In this document: positions 12,020 to 20,010 of the stretch, in pieces
Position numbering within the stretch: position 1 is the stretch's first letter
Layout: each line of letters starts with the position of its first letter
Assembly: GCF_006704265.1 (NCBI RefSeq)
Contig: NZ_VIKA01000001.1
Location: forward strand, 1-64,000
DNA: 64,000 nucleotides
Reading direction: 5' to 3'
Source: Elioraea sp. Yellowstone
GTDB lineage: Bacteria > Pseudomonadota > Alphaproteobacteria > Acetobacterales > Acetobacteraceae
The notes under the pieces: generated by a model
Told to the model about the DNA's origin: nothing
The model's database searches: none
Seen by the model: the letters and a program-made list of their open reading frames with translations, nothing else
Program-made: the position numbers and the translations under genes

Positions 12020-13357
12020 ATGAACGCCCCCGTCGTCGTGCCGGCGGTCGCGCCGGCAGTGGCTGCGCTGCTCGACCGCCACGCCGGGCTGAAGGACCGG
12101 CTGCCCGGCGCGCGCGTGGCGTGGGTGGAAGCGTGGCGGCACCGCGGGGCGGAGGCGTTCCGCGCCGGCGGGTTCCCGACGAAGCGCGTCGAGGCGTGGA
12201 AGTACACCGACCTCTCCCCCTTGCGCGAGACGCGCTTCGAGGAGGCGCTGGTCGCGACCGACGCGCATCCGGCCCTGCCCGCGGAGGCGGGCGGCGAGGA
12301 GGCGCGCATCGTGCTGCTGGACGGCCGCTTCCGCGCCGACCTGTCGCAGCTCGACACGCTGCCCGACGGCGTGCGGATCGACAGCCTCGCGGCGCTGCTC
12401 GGCGTCGGGGACGCCGCGCTGCGTGACATTCTGGGGGCGATCGCGCCGGCCGACCTGCCGCTCGCCGGGTTGAACGCGGCGCTCGCCGAGGACGGGGTGG
12501 TCATCCGCGTCGCCCCGGGCGTGGCGGCCGGGCGCGTCCGCATCGTCTCGCTCGGCACTGCGCCTGACGGCCATGCGGTCGCCTTCCATCCGCGCAACCT
12601 CGTCGTGCTCGGCGCCGGCGCGTCGCTGACCCTGCTCGACGGCGCGCATGGCGCGGGCAAGGGTGTCTACTGGCACAATGCGGTCACCGAGATCGCACTC
12701 GGCGAAGGGGCGCGGCTGACGCATGTGCGCCTGCAGGACGAGGCGCGGGATGCGTTCCACACCGCGCTGGTCGCCGTGCGCGTCGCGGCGAAGGCCGAGT
12801 ACGACAGCTTCACCCTGGTGCGCGGCGCCCGCCTCGCGCGCAACGAGGTGCATGCGGTGCTGGCCGGGCCGAAGGCGGCGCTGCACCTCAACGGCGCGCA
12901 GCTCGTCGACGGCGACCGCCATGCCGACACGACCACGGTGATCGACCATGCCGCCCCCGAGTGCGAGAGCAACCAGACGGTCAAGACCGTGCTGGCGGGG
13001 CGCGCGCGAGGCGTGTTCCAGGGCAAGATCCACGTCCGGCAGGTGGCGCAGAAGACCGACGGCTACCAGATGAACCAGGCGCTGCTGCTGAGCCCGGAGG
13101 CGGAGATCAACGCCAAGCCGCAGCTCGAGATCTATGCCGACGACGTGAAGTGCAGCCACGGCGCCACCGTCGGCGAGCTGGACCACGACCAGCTCTTCTA
13201 CCTCCGCAGCCGCGGCATCCCCGAGGTCGAGGCCAAGTCGATGCTGGTGCAGGCGTTCCTGACCGACGCCGTCTCTCTCGTCTCCGATGAGGCGCTGCGC
13301 GAGACCCTGCTCGCCGCGACGGACGCATGGTGGGATGGGGTGGAGCATCCCGCATGA
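12020..13357 (+). CDS. sufD: SUF scaffold protein SufD
   Basis: A 445-residue partner of SufB. The RVEAWKYTDLSPL segment near the N-terminus and the C-terminal DDVKCSHGATVGELDHDQLF are diagnostic; the His in CSHGATVG corresponds to E. coli SufD His360, which is needed for cluster assembly and iron entry. The ATG at 12020 is preferred over upstream in-frame codons because those lie inside sufC. Its stop overlaps the sufS start (ATGA). Confidence 0.96.
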   Translation: MNAPVVVPAVAPAVAALLDRHAGLKDRLPGARVAWVEAWRHRGAEAFRAGGFPTKRVEAWKYTDLSPLRETRFEEALVATDAHPALPAEAGGEEARIVLLDGRFRADLSQLDTLPDGVRIDSLAALLGVGDAALRDILGAIAPADLPLAGLNAALAEDGVVIRVAPGVAAGRVRIVSLGTAPDGHAVAFHPRNLVVLGAGASLTLLDGAHGAGKGVYWHNAVTEIALGEGARLTHVRLQDEARDAFHTALVAVRVAAKAEYDSFTLVRGARLARNEVHAVLAGPKAALHLNGAQLVDGDRHADTTTVIDHAAPECESNQTVKTVLAGRARGVFQGKIHVRQVAQKTDGYQMNQALLLSPEAEINAKPQLEIYADDVKCSHGATVGELDHDQLFYLRSRGIPEVEAKSMLVQAFLTDAVSLVSDEALRETLLAATDAWWDGVEHPA

Positions 13358-14601
13358 ACGACGCGCCGCCCGTCACCGCCGCCTTCGACGTCCAGGCGAT
13401 CCGTGCCCAGTTCCCGATCCTGACCGAGACGGTGCGCGGCAGACCGCTGGTGTTCCTGGACAGCGCGGCATCCGCGCAGAAGCCGCGCGCGGTGATCGAG
13501 GCGATGGTGCACGCGATGGAGCGCCAGTACGCGAATGTCCATCGCGGCCTGCACTGGATGAGCGAGCGCACCACCGAGGCCTACGAGGCCTGCCGCGACG
13601 CGGCCGCGCGGTTCCTGAATGCGGGCTCGCGCGACGAGATCGTTCTGACGCGCAACTCCACCGAGGGGATCAATCTGGTCGCGCACAGCTACGGCCGCGG
13701 CGTGATGCGCGCCGGGCAGGCGGTGCTGATCAGCGAGATGGAGCACCACAGCAACATCGTGCCCTGGCAGATGCTGCGCGACGCGCACGGGGTCGAACTG
13801 CGCGTGGCCAGGGTGACGGAGGCGGGCGAGCTCGACATGGACTCCGTCGCCGCGCACCTCGCCGACGGCAAGGTCGGGCTGGTCGCGATCACGCACATGT
13901 CCAACGTGCTCGGCAGCTACACGCCGGCGGAGCGGATCGTGCGGCTCGCGCACGAGGCCGGGGCGAGGGTGCTGCTCGACGGCAGCCAGGCCGCCGTGCA
14001 CCGCAAGGTGGACGTGCAGGCATTGGATGCCGATTTCTACGTCTTCACCGGCCACAAGCTCTACGGCCCGACCGGCATCGGTGTGCTCTACGGCAAGGCG
14101 GAACTCCTCGACCGCATGCCGCCCTTCCTGGGCGGTGGCGACATGATCTCGACCGTGTCGTTCGAGAGGTCCGAGTGGGCGCGCGTGCCGCACAAGTTCG
14201 AGGCCGGCACGCCGCCCATCCTGGAGGGAATCGGCCTCAAGGCCGCGATCGAGTGGGTCGAGCGGATCGGTTTCCCGGCGATGGAGGCGCATGAGCGCGC
14301 GCTGACCGACCACGCGCTCGCGCGGCTTTCGGCGATCGAAGGTGTGACGGTGATCGGCCGGGCGCAGGATCGCGGTGGCGTGATCTCCTTCACGCTCGAT
14401 CGGGCGCATGCGCACGATGTCGCCACCCTGCTCGACCGGCAGGGGATCGCGGTGCGCGCCGGGCATCACTGCGCCGAGCCGCTGATGCGCCGCTTCGGCC
14501 TCGACAGCACTGCGCGCGCCTCGTTCGCCGCATACACCACCAGGACCGAGATCGACGCGCTGGCCGAGGCGCTGACGCGCGTCAGGACCTTCTTCGCATG
14601 A
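13354..14601 (+). CDS. sufS: Cysteine desulfurase SufS
   Basis: A 415-residue PLP enzyme that takes sulfur from L-cysteine to supply SufU and then SufB. The PLP lysine is K235 in FTGHKLYGPTGIG, and the persulfide cysteine is C373 in RAGHHCAEPLM, the group II desulfurase motif. The ATG overlaps the sufD stop by four bases, and the gene's own stop overlaps sufU in the same way, which implies coupled translation. Confidence 0.97.
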   Translation: MNDAPPVTAAFDVQAIRAQFPILTETVRGRPLVFLDSAASAQKPRAVIEAMVHAMERQYANVHRGLHWMSERTTEAYEACRDAAARFLNAGSRDEIVLTRNSTEGINLVAHSYGRGVMRAGQAVLISEMEHHSNIVPWQMLRDAHGVELRVARVTEAGELDMDSVAAHLADGKVGLVAITHMSNVLGSYTPAERIVRLAHEAGARVLLDGSQAAVHRKVDVQALDADFYVFTGHKLYGPTGIGVLYGKAELLDRMPPFLGGGDMISTVSFERSEWARVPHKFEAGTPPILEGIGLKAAIEWVERIGFPAMEAHERALTDHALARLSAIEGVTVIGRAQDRGGVISFTLDRAHAHDVATLLDRQGIAVRAGHHCAEPLMRRFGLDSTARASFAAYTTRTEIDALAEALTRVRTFFA

Positions 14602-15068
14602 GCGAAGCGTTCGAGGAGCTGCGCGACCTCTACCAGGAGGTGATCCTGGACCACGGCCGGCATCCGCGGAACTTCCGCCGGCTGGACGGGGCCTTGCACG
14701 CGAAGGGCGAGAATCCGATGTGCGGCGACAAGGTGGAGGTCTGGCTGAAGCTCGGCGCCGGCGAGCGGATCGAGGATGCCGCGTTCCAGGGTCGCGGCTG
14801 CGCGATCTCGATCGCTTCGGCCTCGCTGATGACCGAGGTGCTGCGCGGCAAGACGAGGGATCAGGCGCGCAGCCTCGCGGATGCCTTCCGCACCCTCGCG
14901 CGCACCGGCGCCTGCCCGGTCTGCGACGCGGTGCACGAGGAGGACATCGAGCGCTTGCAGCCGCTCGCCGGCGTGGCGGAGTATCCGTCGCGCGTGAAAT
15001 GCGCGACACTCGCGTGGCATGCGATGGAGGCGGCGCTGAAGGGCGAAGGGAGCGCGACGACGGAATGA
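14598..15068 (+). CDS. sufU: Sulfur-transfer protein SufU
   Basis: A 156-residue IscU-fold protein. The zinc/sulfur ligands C42, D44, C68 and C135 sit in NPMCGDKV, GRGCAIS and RVKCATLAW, matching the C/D/C/C set of Bacillus SufU. The insertion between the second and third cysteines that separates SufU from IscU is also present, here with an extra CPVC pair (C106, C109). It probably accepts persulfide from SufS C373. No sufE is seen in the operon, which fits SufU taking that role. Confidence 0.93.
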   Translation: MSEAFEELRDLYQEVILDHGRHPRNFRRLDGALHAKGENPMCGDKVEVWLKLGAGERIEDAAFQGRGCAISIASASLMTEVLRGKTRDQARSLADAFRTLARTGACPVCDAVHEEDIERLQPLAGVAEYPSRVKCATLAWHAMEAALKGEGSATTE

Positions 15069-15436
15069 ACGAACGGGCGCATGTTCCGGCGGGCACCGTC
15101 TGGACGCCCGAGGGCGAGGTGCCGGCCGCGCCGGGTGTCAGCGAACAGGCGGTGATCGACGCGGTCTCGACGGTCTATGACCCTGAGATCCCGGTGAACA
15201 TCTACGAGCTGGGCCTGATCTACGCGATCGACATCGAGGACGACGGCGCGATCAAGGTGGAGATGACACTGACCGCGCCCGGCTGCCCCTCGGCGCAGGA
15301 ACTACCCGAGCAGGTGCGCCAGGCGATCCTGTCGGTGCCGGGGGTGACGCGCTGCGATGTCGAGGTGGTGTGGGATCCCCCCTGGGATCCGAGTCGGATG
15401 AGCGAGGAAGCCCGGCTCGCGGTCAACATGTTCTGA
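15065..15436 (+). CDS. sufT: Iron-sulfur assembly/repair protein SufT (MIP18/DUF59 family)
   Basis: A 123-residue protein with the MIP18 core: VSTVYDPEIPVNIYELGLIY, then LTAPGCPSAQELP with the single conserved Cys, and VVWDPPWDPSRMSEEARL at the C-terminus. Homologues help mature iron-sulfur proteins under heavy demand. The ATG at 15065 overlaps the sufU stop (ATGA). It sits in the usual SUF position before the A-type carrier. Confidence 0.95.
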   Translation: MNERAHVPAGTVWTPEGEVPAAPGVSEQAVIDAVSTVYDPEIPVNIYELGLIYAIDIEDDGAIKVEMTLTAPGCPSAQELPEQVRQAILSVPGVTRCDVEVVWDPPWDPSRMSEEARLAVNMF

Positions 15437-15453
15437 CCTGCTGGGGTGATGCG

Positions 15454-15822
15454 ATGGGCACGGCAAGCACTGGAACGACGCAAGCGCGCAGTCTGCCGCC
15501 GCTGATGCGTCTGACGGATGCGGCGGCCGAGCGGGTGCGCGCGCTCTATGCCCGCCCGGGGGCGAAGAGGTACCTGCGCATCGGCGTGAGGACGAAGGGC
15601 TGCTCCGGCTTGTCCTACGAGATGAGCTACGTGGACGAGCCGGGCCCGACCGACGAGGTGGTCACGGACCACGGCCTGACGATCCTGGTGGATCGGCGTG
15701 CGTCGCTGTTCCTGATCGGCACGGTGATGGACTACCAGACCAACGCGCTCTCCTCGGGCTTCACCTTCGTGAATCCCAACGAGAAGGGTCGCTGCGGTTG
15801 CGGCGAGAGCTTCCACGTCTGA
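15454..15822 (+). CDS. sufA: A-type iron-sulfur carrier SufA
   Basis: A 122-residue HesB/IscA-fold carrier that passes clusters to target proteins. The three ligands are the Cys in RTKGCSGLSYEM and the CGC pair in GRCGCGESF at the C-terminus. It starts 17 bp after sufT at an ATG preceded by CTGGGGTGA. It is the last gene before the terminator hairpin at 15847, so it closes the SUF operon. Confidence 0.95.
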   Translation: MGTASTGTTQARSLPPLMRLTDAAAERVRALYARPGAKRYLRIGVRTKGCSGLSYEMSYVDEPGPTDEVVTDHGLTILVDRRASLFLIGTVMDYQTNALSSGFTFVNPNEKGRCGCGESFHV

Positions 15823-15846
15823 CGCCGTCCCCGGGAGTGGGGGTGT

Positions 15847-15885
15847 GGGGGGGAGGGCCTTGTGGCCCTCTCCCCCAGTCTTTCT
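15847..15885 (+). terminator. SUF operon terminator
   Basis: A 13-base arm at 15847-15859 pairs with 15864-15876 (GGCCCTCTCCCCC) around a TTGT loop, with one bulge or mismatch. A T-rich tail (TCTTTCTT, 15879-15886) follows. It lies 24 bp after the sufA stop. This is the clearest rho-independent terminator in the window. Its arm resembles the CCCTCTCCC hairpins at 27921-28016 and 32280-32307. Confidence 0.8.
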
Positions 15886-15898
15886 TCGTGTGATCTGA

Positions 15899-16543
15899 AT
15901 GGATCCGCTCGCCCCGCTCGACCCGCCGGCCCGCGAGGCGGTGCGCGCGGCCTCGCGGCGCGTGCGCCTGCCGGCCGGCTCGGCCGCCTTCCGCCCAGGC
16001 GAGTCCTGTGCGCACTGGCTGATCGTCTGCGCCGGCCAGGTTCGGGTCTCGCGCGTGTCGGAGGACGGGCGCGAGATCGTCCTCTACCGCGTCCGTCCCG
16101 GCGAGAGCTGCGTGTTGACCACCGCGGGCCTCCTCGAGGGCGCGGCCTACGACGCCGAGGCGATCTGCGAGACGGAGGTCGAGGCGCTGCTGCTGCCGGC
16201 GGCCGCGTTCCTGAGCCTGGTGGCCGAGCAGCCGTCGTTCCGCCGCTTCGCCTTCGCGGCCTATGCGGCGCGGATCGCGGCGCTGATGGAGCTCGCGGAG
16301 GAACTCGCCTTCGACGAGGTCGGCACGCGGCTCGCACGCCGGCTTCTGGCCCTGCGCGCGCCCGACGGCACGGTGCCGGCGACGCACGAGGCGCTGGCGG
16401 CCGAGCTCGGCACGGCGCGCGAGGTGGTGAGCCGCCGGCTCAAGGCGTTCGAGCGCGCGGGGCATGTCGCGCTCGCGCGCGGGCGGATCGTGCTCGCCGA
16501 TCCCGAGGGGCTCGCGGCGGCCGTCCGCGGCTCGGTGACCTAG
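15899..16543 (+). CDS. Crp/Fnr-family transcriptional regulator
   Basis: A 214-residue regulator with an N-terminal cyclic-nucleotide-binding-type beta barrel (about 20-110), a dimer helix (about 112-140) and a winged helix. The recognition helix GTAREVVSRRLK carries R174, E175 and R179, the same spacing as the Arg-Glu-Arg of E. coli CRP that reads TGTGA half-sites. Four cysteines (37, 44, 71, 90) do not form an Fnr N-terminal cluster motif. The ligand is unknown; redox or nitrosative cues are possible. A CRP-like site overlaps its stop codon. No ribosome site is visible before the ATG. Confidence 0.9.
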   Translation: MDPLAPLDPPAREAVRAASRRVRLPAGSAAFRPGESCAHWLIVCAGQVRVSRVSEDGREIVLYRVRPGESCVLTTAGLLEGAAYDAEAICETEVEALLLPAAAFLSLVAEQPSFRRFAFAAYAARIAALMELAEELAFDEVGTRLARRLLALRAPDGTVPATHEALAAELGTAREVVSRRLKAFERAGHVALARGRIVLADPEGLAAAVRGSVT

Positions 16544-16548
16544 GTCAC
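16535..16548. promoter_or_regulatory. CRP-like operator GTGA-N6-TCAC
   Basis: The perfect 14-bp palindrome GTGACCTAGGTCAC fits the CRP core TGTGA-N6-TCACA at every core position except the outer T/A pair. It overlaps the stop codon of the Crp/Fnr-type gene and lies 62 bp before the small membrane protein gene. The regulator just upstream has the Arg-Glu-Arg contacts expected to read this sequence, so it likely controls the downstream gene. Confidence 0.6.
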
Positions 16549-16610
16549 GGACGTCGCGGCGGGTCATCGGCTCCGCTGTGCTCGAAACCACAGGCAACGG
16601 AGTGCGGACG

Positions 16611-16802
16611 ATGACGAGGAACATGGGCATGGTGGATCGCGCGCTGCGTGCGGTGGTCGGCGTGGCGCTGGTCGCGCTGGCCGCGACGGGCACGATCGGC
16701 GCATGGGGCTGGATCGGCGTCGTGCCGCTGGCCACCGCGGCGATCGGCTGGTGCCCGGCCTACGCGCCCTTCGGCATCAGCACCTGCCCGTCCAGGGCGT
16801 GA
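16611..16802 (+). CDS. Small inner-membrane protein, DUF2892 (YgaP-like C-terminal domain)
   Basis: A 63-residue protein with two hydrophobic helices (about 14-30 and 33-47) and the family end IGWCPAYAPFGISTC. This pattern is the DUF2892 domain, which forms the membrane part of YgaP rhodaneses. Here it stands alone. GGAG precedes the ATG at 16611. Two cysteines (in GWCP and STC) could handle sulfur species, but that is inference. A CRP-like palindrome lies in its promoter region. Confidence 0.85.
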   Translation: MTRNMGMVDRALRAVVGVALVALAATGTIGAWGWIGVVPLATAAIGWCPAYAPFGISTCPSRA

Positions 16803-16838
16803 GGCGAGGGGGCCGGTCGGGCGCCGGCCCCGTGCCCG

Positions 16839-18395
16839 TCACCCTGCCGGGCGGATCATCAGCGCGTTGAAGCGCCGTTCCGGCCGCGGGGTGATCGTCA
16901 GCGTGCGCCGCGAGGCGTAGTCCCAGGTCGGGTGGAAGACCGGGATCAGCGCCTGGTCCTCCATTGCCGCCTCGATCGCGGCGGCGACCTTGGCGATGCG
17001 CTTCTCGGGGTCCATCTCGCCCAGCGCATCGACGATCAGCGCATCGACGCGCGGGTTCGAGTAGCGCACGCGGTTCGCCGCGCCGAGCCCGCGCTGCGCG
17101 TCGTTGGTGTGCAGGACGGCGCGCGGACCCTCGGAGGCCTCGATCGTGCCGTACTGGGCGATGAAGGCCGAGAACTCCTGCCGCGTCGCCGCGCCGAAGA
17201 ACACCTGGCCCGGCACGCCCTCGACCGACACCTGCAGCCCGAGCCGCGTCCACATCTGGCCGATCGCCTGGGCGATCTGGCTGTCCTTCGGGTAGCGGTC
17301 GGTGGTGGTGTGGAGCGCGAGGCGGAAGCCGTTCGGCACCCCCGCCTCGGCGAGCAGCGCGCGCGCCCGGTTGAGGTCGAGCGGGTCGGGCTGCAGTCGC
17401 TGGCTGGTGCCGGGGAACGACGGCGGCAGCATCTGCGAGGCCGGCGTGCAGCTTCCCTCCATCAGTCGCTCGCAGATCGCGGTGCGGTCGATCGCGAGCG
17501 ACAGCGCCCGGCGCACGCGCGCATCCATCAGCGGGTTGCGCGCGAGCGGCGGCTGGCCGTCCTTGGCGCCGACATGCGGACTCTGCTCGCGTGCCGAATC
17601 GAGCGCGATGTAGTGCACCACCGCGGCCGGTCCGCTGGACAGGGCGAACCTCGGGTCCTGGCGGATACGCGCCTTGTCGCCGACCGGTACGAGATCGATC
17701 GCGTCCACCTCGCCGGCGAGCAGCGCGGCGACGCGCGAGGGGTCGCGTGTGATCACGCGCTCGGTCACGCGCTCCCACGCGGCGGGGCCGCGCCAGTGCC
17801 TCTCGAAGCGCTGGAGCACCAGCCGATCCGCATTCACCCACTCGACGTGGCGATAGGGACCGGTGCCGTTCACCTTGCCGGCGTTGAACTCGCTCGTACT
17901 CTGTCCGGCATCGGCGGCGCGGATGATGAAGACGCGGCTGAGGTCGAGCGGCAGCAGCGGGTTCGGCGTGGAGGTGCGGATGCGGATCGTGTGGTCGTCG
18001 ATCCTGTCGATCGCGGCGATCGCGCGCGTGAACACGGTGAACAGGGCCGGGCTGTTCGGCACGTTCGGCAGGCGCGCATAGGTCGCGATCACGTCGTCGG
18101 CGGTGAAGGGGGACCCGTCATGGAACACCACGCCCCGGCGCAGCGTGAACTCCCAGGTCAAATCGTCGATCAGGCGCCAGGATTCGGCCAGCGCCGGCTC
18201 GATCTCCTGACGGTCGTTCTGCCAGGTCAGCGCATCGAAGATCTGGCTGTGGCTCGAGGCCTGCGGGAAGCCGTTGAAGAAGTGCGGATCGAGCGTGTTG
18301 AGCTCGAGCTTGGTGCCGAGCGTCAGGGTCTGCGCCGAGGCTCCCCCGGTCACGAGCGCGATCGCGGCGACGGCCGCGCACAGGATACGTCGCAT
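16839..18395 (-). CDS. ABC transporter periplasmic binding protein, peptide/nickel family (orphan)
   Basis: A 518-residue SBP_bac_5 protein. A signal peptide (MRRILCAAVAAIALVTGGASAQ) precedes the mature part, which has the family motifs LNTLDPHFFNGF, ALAESWRLIDDLTWEFTLR and VRRALSLAIDRTAICERLM. GGGAGG before ATG 18395 fixes the start. It would bind peptides or other amino-compounds in the periplasm. No permease or ATPase adjoins it. It is divergent (85 bp) from an M81 peptidase gene, so it may share the DppBCDF-like system at 32.4-36.2 kb. Confidence 0.9.
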   Translation of the reverse strand: MRRILCAAVAAIALVTGGASAQTLTLGTKLELNTLDPHFFNGFPQASSHSQIFDALTWQNDRQEIEPALAESWRLIDDLTWEFTLRRGVVFHDGSPFTADDVIATYARLPNVPNSPALFTVFTRAIAAIDRIDDHTIRIRTSTPNPLLPLDLSRVFIIRAADAGQSTSEFNAGKVNGTGPYRHVEWVNADRLVLQRFERHWRGPAAWERVTERVITRDPSRVAALLAGEVDAIDLVPVGDKARIRQDPRFALSSGPAAVVHYIALDSAREQSPHVGAKDGQPPLARNPLMDARVRRALSLAIDRTAICERLMEGSCTPASQMLPPSFPGTSQRLQPDPLDLNRARALLAEAGVPNGFRLALHTTTDRYPKDSQIAQAIGQMWTRLGLQVSVEGVPGQVFFGAATRQEFSAFIAQYGTIEASEGPRAVLHTNDAQRGLGAANRVRYSNPRVDALIVDALGEMDPEKRIAKVAAAIEAAMEDQALIPVFHPTWDYASRRTLTITPRPERRFNALMIRPAG

Positions 18396-18480
18396 CCAAC
18401 CCTCCCTGTCTCTTCCCCCCGCCATGATGGCGCGCCGGGGGCGTTGTGCAAAGCGGGCAACCGTCGCAGTCTCCGCGCCC

Positions 18481-20010
18481 ATGACGCGCACGCCCCCCCG
18501 CATCGCCCTCGGCGGCTTCATGCTCGAGAGCAACGGCCACGCGCCACCGGCACCGAAGGCCGAGTTCGAGGCGACGTATTGGCTGGAGGGCGAGCCGCTG
18601 CTCGTGGATCTGCGCTCGCCGGCGCCGCGCGCCTCGGCCTGCCTGAGCGGGTTCCTCGCTGGCATGGACCAGGGAGACGAATGGACGGCGATCCCGCTCC
18701 TCGCGACGGGTGCGGGCGCCTCCGGTCCGGTCGAGCAGCCCGTGTTCGACGAGGTGGTGGCGCGCATCACCGCAGGGCTGCGGGCAGCCCCGCCGGTGGA
18801 CGGCGTGTTCCTCGCCCTGCACGGCGCGGCCACGGCGACCGGGGAGCCCGATCCGGACGGCGTGCTGCTTGCCGCCGTGCGCGCGGTGGTCGGGCCGGAG
18901 GTGCCGGTGATCGCGACACTCGACCTGCACGCGAACGTCTCGCAGAGGATGGTGGACGAGGCTGACGTGCTGATCGCCTACCGGACCAATCCCCATGTGG
19001 ACATGATCGCCCGCGGCATGGACGCGGCCTTCGCCATGCGGGCGATGCTCGGCGGCATGCGGCCGAAGGCCGCGTTCGTGAAGCTGCCGATGATCACGCC
19101 GGCCGTGGCGATGAACACCGACCGGGGCCCCTATGCCGACATCATCGCCTACGGCCAGTCGCTGATCGACCACACCATCCTCGACGTCTCGGTGGTGGCG
19201 AATTTCTCGCTCGGGGATACGCCGAAGAACGGGCTCTCGGTGATCGTCACCGCGAAGGGGGATCGCGTACGCGCGGAAGCGGTGGCAGGCGACGTCGCGC
19301 GGCGCCTGTGGGAGATGCGCGAGCGCTTCCGCATCACGCTCACGCCGCTGGAGACGGCGGTGGCGATGGCCAGGCAGGCCGGCGCCGATCCGTCCCGCCC
19401 GGCGCTGCTGTTCGCCGACGTCGCCGACAACCCGGGCGGGGGCGGGCGCGGCAACACGACCTACATCCTGCGCGCGTTCCACGCGGCCGGGGTGGAGGGC
19501 GCGCTGTTTGGCATCCACAACGACCCGCCGCTCGCGGCCGAGGCGCATGGCTTGGGCGTGGACGCACGCTTCACCGCGCGCTTCAACCGCGCCGAGCCGC
19601 ACCCGATGAGCGAGTCCTTCGAGGCCGAGGCGGTGGTGGAGGCGCTGTCCGACGGCGAGTTCATCGGCCGGCGCGGCATCTATGCCGGGCGGCGCGTCTC
19701 GCTCGGGCCGACGGCGCTGCTGCGCCTGGGCGGCATCCGCGTGATCGTGGTGACGCACCGCCGCCAGTTCGCCGACCCCGCGATGGCCGAGCATCTCGGC
19801 GTCGACCTGCGCTCGGTCCGCGCGCTGGTGGTGAAGTCGCGCGGGCACTTCCGCGCTGGCTTCGACGACATCTTCCCGCGCGAGGCGATCGTCGAGGTCG
19901 ATGTGCCGGGACTGACCTCGGTGGTGCTGGAGCGCGTGCCCTACCGCAACATCCCGCGCCCGATCTGGCCGCTCGACCCCGATACCGCCTGGTCGCCGCC
20001 GCATGCCTGA
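18481..20010 (+). CDS. M81-family metallopeptidase (MlrC-like), copy 1
   Basis: A 509-residue cytoplasmic protein of the microcystinase C family. An N-terminal DUF1485-type domain carries TLDLHANVSQRM and TNPHVDMIARG. D148, H150 and H172 are the likely zinc ligands, with the same spacing as the second copy at 29141. The conserved glycine-rich stretch ADVADNPGGGGRGNTT and the C-terminal RGHFRAGFDDIF follow. MlrC cleaves small linear peptides such as the tetrapeptide from microcystin; the true substrate here is unknown. It ends with an 8-bp overlap into the molybdenum hydroxylase gene, so the two are co-transcribed. Confidence 0.9.
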   Translation: MTRTPPRIALGGFMLESNGHAPPAPKAEFEATYWLEGEPLLVDLRSPAPRASACLSGFLAGMDQGDEWTAIPLLATGAGASGPVEQPVFDEVVARITAGLRAAPPVDGVFLALHGAATATGEPDPDGVLLAAVRAVVGPEVPVIATLDLHANVSQRMVDEADVLIAYRTNPHVDMIARGMDAAFAMRAMLGGMRPKAAFVKLPMITPAVAMNTDRGPYADIIAYGQSLIDHTILDVSVVANFSLGDTPKNGLSVIVTAKGDRVRAEAVAGDVARRLWEMRERFRITLTPLETAVAMARQAGADPSRPALLFADVADNPGGGGRGNTTYILRAFHAAGVEGALFGIHNDPPLAAEAHGLGVDARFTARFNRAEPHPMSESFEAEAVVEALSDGEFIGRRGIYAGRRVSLGPTALLRLGGIRVIVVTHRRQFADPAMAEHLGVDLRSVRALVVKSRGHFRAGFDDIFPREAIVEVDVPGLTSVVLERVPYRNIPRPIWPLDPDTAWSPPHA

